Shown piece by piece: positions 41,588 through 45,012 of a stretch of 45,012 nucleotides of DNA. The translations under genes were made by a program, and so were the position numbers. The notes under the pieces are model-generated. The model was given only the letters and a program-made list of their open reading frames with translations. It was not told the DNA's origin and did not search any database. Position 1 is the first letter of the stretch. Each line of letters starts with the position of its first letter. Source of the stretch: Candidatus Woesearchaeota archaeon CG10_big_fil_rev_8_21_14_0_10_37_12 (GTDB taxonomy: Archaea; Nanobdellota; Nanobdellia; Woesearchaeales; ARS49); the NCBI GenBank assembly GCA_002762795.1, contig PCYA01000012.1, forward strand, positions 1-45,012, given 5' to 3'.

Positions 41588-42633
41588 CAATGAACAAAAA
41601 AGGAATAGAAATGCAATTCCATTGGATATTCATACTCATCGCAGGAGCAATCATACTAGCATTCTTTTTTTCAATGGCATACAAACAAAAAGCACTCAGC
41701 ACGCAAAAACTAGAATTAACACTTGCAACAGACATAGAAAACATTATCACAACAGCTCTCATAAGCAAAGAAACAGCACAAAGAATACCAATACCAACAC
41801 AAGGATTAAACTTTGACTGCACAGAATTCTGTGACTGCGCATTCAATATAGATGGCGCACAAAAAACAATCATACAACCCATATTTGCCCCAGAAGAAAT
41901 CACAGGAACAGAAGCAGTATTATGGACAAAAGCATTTAATTTGCCATATAGAGTCACAAATTTTTTGTACATTTACAGCCCAGAAACAAAATACTATTTC
42001 ATCCCAACAGATCAAAACGCAAATGTACAGCTGTTACAACCAATTACAACAAACATTCCTCCACTTATTAATTATGAAATAATAAATCCAGAAGAAATAA
42101 GCCAGCAAATAAACAGCGATTATGAAAACACTTATTTTGTTTACTTCACAGGAGAACAAAACTACCAACCACAACCAGTACACAGAAGTTTTGAAAATGC
42201 AAAAGCACTTGTTATCAACCAAAACTTTGTACAATTCTACAAAAAAGACAGAAATAACTTCCAACTCATAAAAGTAAGACCATATTTCAACCAAGCAACA
42301 ATATACGCGGCAATGTTCTCAAAAGATGACATCATGTACGAATGCGGACTCAAAAACGCATTCAACAAGCTTGCCATAATCTCTCAAGTTTATGCAGAAC
42401 GAGCCAAAAAATTAGAACAACAACTCGTAAACAGCGGAAAAGTTTGGTGCACATACGGACAATGCCAAAATCAAGCAACAATTGTCGGACAATTATGCCA
42501 ACAAAAACAAATCGCAGAACAACTAAGTCAACAATTAAACCAGCAAGAATTAGCACAACTGCAAACAATACAACAAACACTGCTCACTGCCAATCAAAAT
42601 TTTGCAAGAAACAGTTGTACGGAGCTATTCTAA
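41584..42633 (+). CDS. Pilin-like protein with class III type N-terminus
   Basis: A 349-residue protein beginning MTMNKKGIEMQFHWIFILIA: a short basic leader with KKGIE, then a hydrophobic helix to about residue 28 and an outer domain of about 320 residues, the last 100 rich in Gln. An ATG at 41566 is in frame but lies inside the previous gene. The ATG at 41584 forms the ATGA junction and is preferred. Cys residues occur in FDCTEFCDC and near the C-terminus. The next start codon overlaps its stop (TAATG at 42631-42635). Confidence 0.7.
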   Translation: MTMNKKGIEMQFHWIFILIAGAIILAFFFSMAYKQKALSTQKLELTLATDIENIITTALISKETAQRIPIPTQGLNFDCTEFCDCAFNIDGAQKTIIQPIFAPEEITGTEAVLWTKAFNLPYRVTNFLYIYSPETKYYFIPTDQNANVQLLQPITTNIPPLINYEIINPEEISQQINSDYENTYFVYFTGEQNYQPQPVHRSFENAKALVINQNFVQFYKKDRNNFQLIKVRPYFNQATIYAAMFSKDDIMYECGLKNAFNKLAIISQVYAERAKKLEQQLVNSGKVWCTYGQCQNQATIVGQLCQQKQIAEQLSQQLNQQELAQLQTIQQTLLTANQNFARNSCTELF

Positions 42634-42749
42634 TGAAACGCGCGCAATTAAAAATGTTTGGAACCAAATCTCACTATTTGGGGCGTGACATAAGTGGGGT
42701 GTTCGCTTCGCTCAACCCCACGATGAATGAAGGCACTTCGTGCTCGTAG
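42633..42749 (+). pseudogene. Broken pilin-like gene start
   Basis: Begins MKRAQLKMFGTK, nearly the same as the start of the intact gene 146 bases further on (MKTKKAQLKMFETFG), at the DNA level as well. After 12 codons the similarity stops in a hairpin-rich stretch, and the frame ends after 38 codons. It overlaps the previous stop by TAATG, as an operon gene should. It is best read as the truncated original or duplicate start of the pilin-like gene, cut by insertion or rearrangement. Whether the short peptide is made is unknown. Confidence 0.5.
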
Positions 42750-42763
42750 GCTTTATCGTAAAG
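42664..42763. repeat. Hairpin array between the broken and the intact pilin-like gene
   Basis: Four short stems in 100 bases: CCAAAT/ATTTGG (42664-42681), GTGGGGT/ACCCCAC (42694-42721), GCAC-TTC-GTGC (42733-42743) and CTTTA-TCG-TAAAG (42751-42763). The segment is G-richer than the surrounding genes. It resembles in style, not in sequence, the arrays at 21.4 and 28.1 kb. Confidence 0.4.
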
Positions 42764-42778
42764 AAAGAAAAGAAAAAG

Positions 42779-43264
42779 ATGAAAACAAAAAAAGCACAAC
42801 TAAAAATGTTTGAAACATTCGGCGTATTAATCATATTCTTCTTTTTATTATCAATAGGAATCCTATTTTATTTCAACGCACAAAAAACAAGCATCAGACA
42901 AGCACAAGCAGAAGCAAGCCAAGAATATGCATTCCAACTAGCCCTCAAAACATTACATCTACCAGAACTAGACTGCAGCTTTCTCAACACGCAAAAAGAA
43001 AACTGCATTGATGCAATCAAACTAGAAAAACTCGCACAATTACTTATTATACAACCAGATATTCTTGAAACATACTACACAGAACTAGGATACTCAACTA
43101 TAATTGTAACAACAATTTACCCTCTAGAATTAGGATTTACTATGTACAACAACACTCCACAACAAATAACAGACCAATACGTGCACAGAAATCCAATACT
43201 TCTTTATGACGCAACAAAAAACAGATACATATTCGCGGTACAAGAGGTAACAGTTTATGTATAA
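42779..43264 (+). CDS. Pilin-like protein with class III type N-terminus
   Basis: A 161-residue protein starting MKTKKAQLKMFETFGVLIIF with a hydrophobic helix to about residue 34, then a small outer domain. The in-frame ATG at 42740 would add 13 residues from the hairpin array and destroy the leader pattern, so 42779 is preferred. It is the intact version of the fragment at 42633. The end overlaps the next start by eight bases. Confidence 0.7.
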   Translation: MKTKKAQLKMFETFGVLIIFFFLLSIGILFYFNAQKTSIRQAQAEASQEYAFQLALKTLHLPELDCSFLNTQKENCIDAIKLEKLAQLLIIQPDILETYYTELGYSTIIVTTIYPLELGFTMYNNTPQQITDQYVHRNPILLYDATKNRYIFAVQEVTVYV

Positions 43265-43760
43265 CCGTGCACAAATGGAAATTTTTGGATTAGTTATTAT
43301 CGTTATACTGCTCACTCTGGGAACACTCTTCGCAGTCATTATCTTAACAAACACATCGACAAAAAACATCCAATACGTCAAAGAAAGCACACAAGCAGCA
43401 AATTATCTCAGCACAATCACAAGCACCACGCCAGACTGCGGAAGCTATCAAAGCGTGAGAGAACTATTACAAGACTGCTCACTCTCACCAAACTGGCAAA
43501 ACGCTCCGCTTTGTACAGGAACTGCAACAACAGTCTGTCAAGAAGCACGGTCATTAATAAAATTAACATTAGAAAAAACACTTGGCGCATGGGGGAAAGA
43601 TTATGAATTCATTGCAACAGGAACACCAACAATAGAAGAAGTACACATAAAATCATCACCAACAGCCTGCAATGAACAACAAGAAAAAGAAGGAAGCAGC
43701 AGACCAGAAAAAGTACGACCAGGAATAGATATTATTTTGACACTGCATATTTGCTCATAA
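43257..43760 (+). CDS. Pilin-like protein with class III type N-terminus
   Basis: A 167-residue protein that starts MYNRAQMEIFGLVIIVILLT. The AQ-x-E-x-F pattern before the hydrophobic helix is the closest in this operon to a classic class III archaeal prepilin site. The outer part has six or so Cys (TPDCGSYQ, LQDCSLS, PLCTGTATTVC). It is the last gene of the surface operon and overlaps the convergent MFS gene by 28 bases. No prepilin peptidase, assembly ATPase or membrane platform gene is in the window. Confidence 0.72.
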   Translation: MYNRAQMEIFGLVIIVILLTLGTLFAVIILTNTSTKNIQYVKESTQAANYLSTITSTTPDCGSYQSVRELLQDCSLSPNWQNAPLCTGTATTVCQEARSLIKLTLEKTLGAWGKDYEFIATGTPTIEEVHIKSSPTACNEQQEKEGSSRPEKVRPGIDIILTLHICS

Positions 43761-44913
43761 TAAACTTGCTCATCAAACCTAACACAATCAAACCAGCGGC
43801 AGCAACAGTAAATGAAACTAAAAATACACTTGTCGCAAAATACAACACTCCATACAAAACAACATTCGCAAACATATAAATTACATTTCTATACGTAGAC
43901 ATATTCAACATATTGGCTTTTTTGCCTGCCTCTATCAACTTTGAATCCAAAGGAACATTGATTATTACAGACAACAAACCAGTCACAAGAACACTCATAT
44001 ACGCCACACTTAACGTTGGAAAAGAAAGACGAGTAACCCAAACAGCCAAACCAATAAAGCAACCAAGCATTATTAATTTATTCTTATCAAATTTATCACT
44101 CAACCTGCCAATATAAAAAGTGAATATTATGCTTGCAACAGCAGCAACCATGGGCAATGCACCAACACTCTCAATACTCTGAAAAACTACGAAAATAAAC
44201 AACGGGAACAAAACACCCTCTGTCTGCTCATGCAAGCCATGGAAAAAAATAGAGATACAATTTAATTTGTTTGTTTTATTTCTGAAAAAACTAAAAACAT
44301 TCCTTTTAGCACTCGGCTTCTTATGTGTAAGTTTCATCCTAGACAAAGGAATCAACGCAGCAATAAAAAATAAAATAGTAATTACAATCAAATAATCTTT
44401 ACTCAAAAAAACCAAAAAAGCAGCACCAACACCAGGACTAATCAAACCACCAAAACGACGTATGATTGCCAAAGTACTTACTTGTTTTCCTGTACCTTGC
44501 CTTACTTTAACACACTCATTAAACACGAACCAATGAGCAACCCAATAAAAACTATCATAAACAGCCCAACTCAAAGCCAAACCCAAAAACGTAAACCAAT
44601 CAAGTTTTGCAAAATACAAAAACAAAAAATAAACAATCTCCGCAAAAATTGCCAAAGTAATTGTCCGCATTGCACCAACATGAATGACCAGCCATCTCGC
44701 AACAAGATTCAAAGGAACATCAAAAAAATTAAACAAAAAGAAAAACAAAATAATATTCGGAATACTAAAACCAACCTTCAACAACAAAACAGGAATAAAT
44801 ACTGCAATAAGACTCCTGCCAACAGTTTCAAGCCAAACACCAAGCTCAAACAAAGAAAGCTCCGTCTTAAAATAATGATGAATATTGCTATGGTAATGAA
44901 AATAATTCTGCAC
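43732..44913 (-). CDS. MFS transporter
   Basis: A 393-residue membrane protein with about 11-12 hydrophobic segments and a polar central loop near residue 200 (LTHKKPSAKRN), as expected for a major facilitator permease. The Gly/Arg/Asp-containing loop YIGRLSDKFDKNKLI after the seventh or eighth segment matches the conserved MFS loop. The substrate cannot be told. The start codon is GTG (44911-44913): there is no better ATG nearby, and the TATA-like box lies 25 bases upstream. The 3' end overlaps the surface operon by 28 bases. Confidence 0.85.
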   Translation of the reverse strand: MQNYFHYHSNIHHYFKTELSLFELGVWLETVGRSLIAVFIPVLLLKVGFSIPNIILFFFLFNFFDVPLNLVARWLVIHVGAMRTITLAIFAEIVYFLFLYFAKLDWFTFLGLALSWAVYDSFYWVAHWFVFNECVKVRQGTGKQVSTLAIIRRFGGLISPGVGAAFLVFLSKDYLIVITILFFIAALIPLSRMKLTHKKPSAKRNVFSFFRNKTNKLNCISIFFHGLHEQTEGVLFPLFIFVVFQSIESVGALPMVAAVASIIFTFYIGRLSDKFDKNKLIMLGCFIGLAVWVTRLSFPTLSVAYMSVLVTGLLSVIINVPLDSKLIEAGKKANMLNMSTYRNVIYMFANVVLYGVLYFATSVFLVSFTVAAAGLIVLGLMSKFIMSKYAVSK

Positions 44914-44933
44914 AAACCTGAAGAGAATGGGTG

Positions 44934-44942
44934 GTATAAATA
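44934..44942 (-). promoter_or_regulatory. TATA-like box of the MFS gene
   Basis: Minus-strand CTATTTATA centred about 25 bases before the GTG start, supporting that unusual start. Confidence 0.45.
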
Positions 44943-44953
44943 GGTATCAGTTG

Positions 44954-45012
44954 AAACGCTAAAAATTCCACCATTCCGATGAAAATCAAAGATTTTCAGC
45001 GTGCAGCGAAAA
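44954..45012. mobile_element. Partial copy of the palindrome element, cut by the window edge
   Basis: Begins AAACGCTAAAAATT and then CCACCATTC, matching 28070-28091 closely. It continues with a GAAAATC-AAA-GATTTTC hairpin (44981-44997), similar to the AGAAAAT hairpins at 28157-28203. The remainder lies beyond the window. Confidence 0.4.

Overview
The window looks like a chromosomal segment of a DPANN archaeon, most like the Woesearchaeota/Pacearchaeota type. The information-processing genes are archaeal: proteasome-activating nucleotidase, archaeal TyrRS, PheS and PheT, RFC small subunit, ribosomal proteins L14e and L34e, pelota, the RNase P subunit Rpp30 and a TrmB-like regulator. They are mixed with large, poorly known secreted and membrane proteins and with a bacterial-type RsuA pseudouridine synthase. 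Many genes have a TATA-like box centred about 25-28 bases before the start codon, so leaderless transcripts are likely. Genes inside operons overlap by ATGA or TAATG, or have short Shine-Dalgarno sites. I saw no rRNA, tRNA, CRISPR array or transposase gene.

Layout. 1-5480: housekeeping genes (PAN, M24 peptidase and TyrRS on the minus strand; Cas4-like nuclease, PRC-barrel protein and RFC small subunit on the plus strand). 5870-16260: a minus-strand block of seven envelope proteins. These are three related lipoproteins, a multi-spanning and a single-spanning membrane protein, and two paralogous helical membrane proteins, one of which ends in a domain resembling a bacterial outer-membrane beta-barrel. 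16400-17530: two small secreted proteins, one Tyr-rich and one Asp/Tyr-rich. 17630-29400: mainly housekeeping (pelota, TrmB-like regulator, PheS, PheT, L14e, L34e, cysteine desulfurase, degenerate ThiI-like protein, VOC protein, RsuA, Rpp30). 29430-33220: two tandem Cys-rich secreted paralogs. 33650-43760: a tightly overlapping operon of one secreted protein, five proteins with class III (pilin-like) N-termini, a broken sixth one, and a 1687-residue cell-surface protein with Cys-rich and calcium-binding-type repeats. 43730-44910: an MFS transporter.

The gaps hold the most unusual material. A repeated element has two full copies (5477-5796 and 33251-33513) and one half copy (7874-7996). All three keep two crossing stems at almost constant spacing, as expected of a pseudoknotted structured RNA. 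Arrays of short perfect hairpins lie at 21403-21624 (between pheS and pheT), 27983-28272, 42664-42763 (beside a broken pilin-like gene) and at the right edge of the window. The array at 28 kb ends in two near-identical hairpins with the same TATT loop, like the recognition hairpins of IS200/IS605-type elements. In most of the window the plus strand has more C than G whichever way the genes point, which suggests one replichore with strong strand bias. A few genes and the repeated elements depart from this pattern.

All function calls rest on reading the translations by eye. No database search was run.
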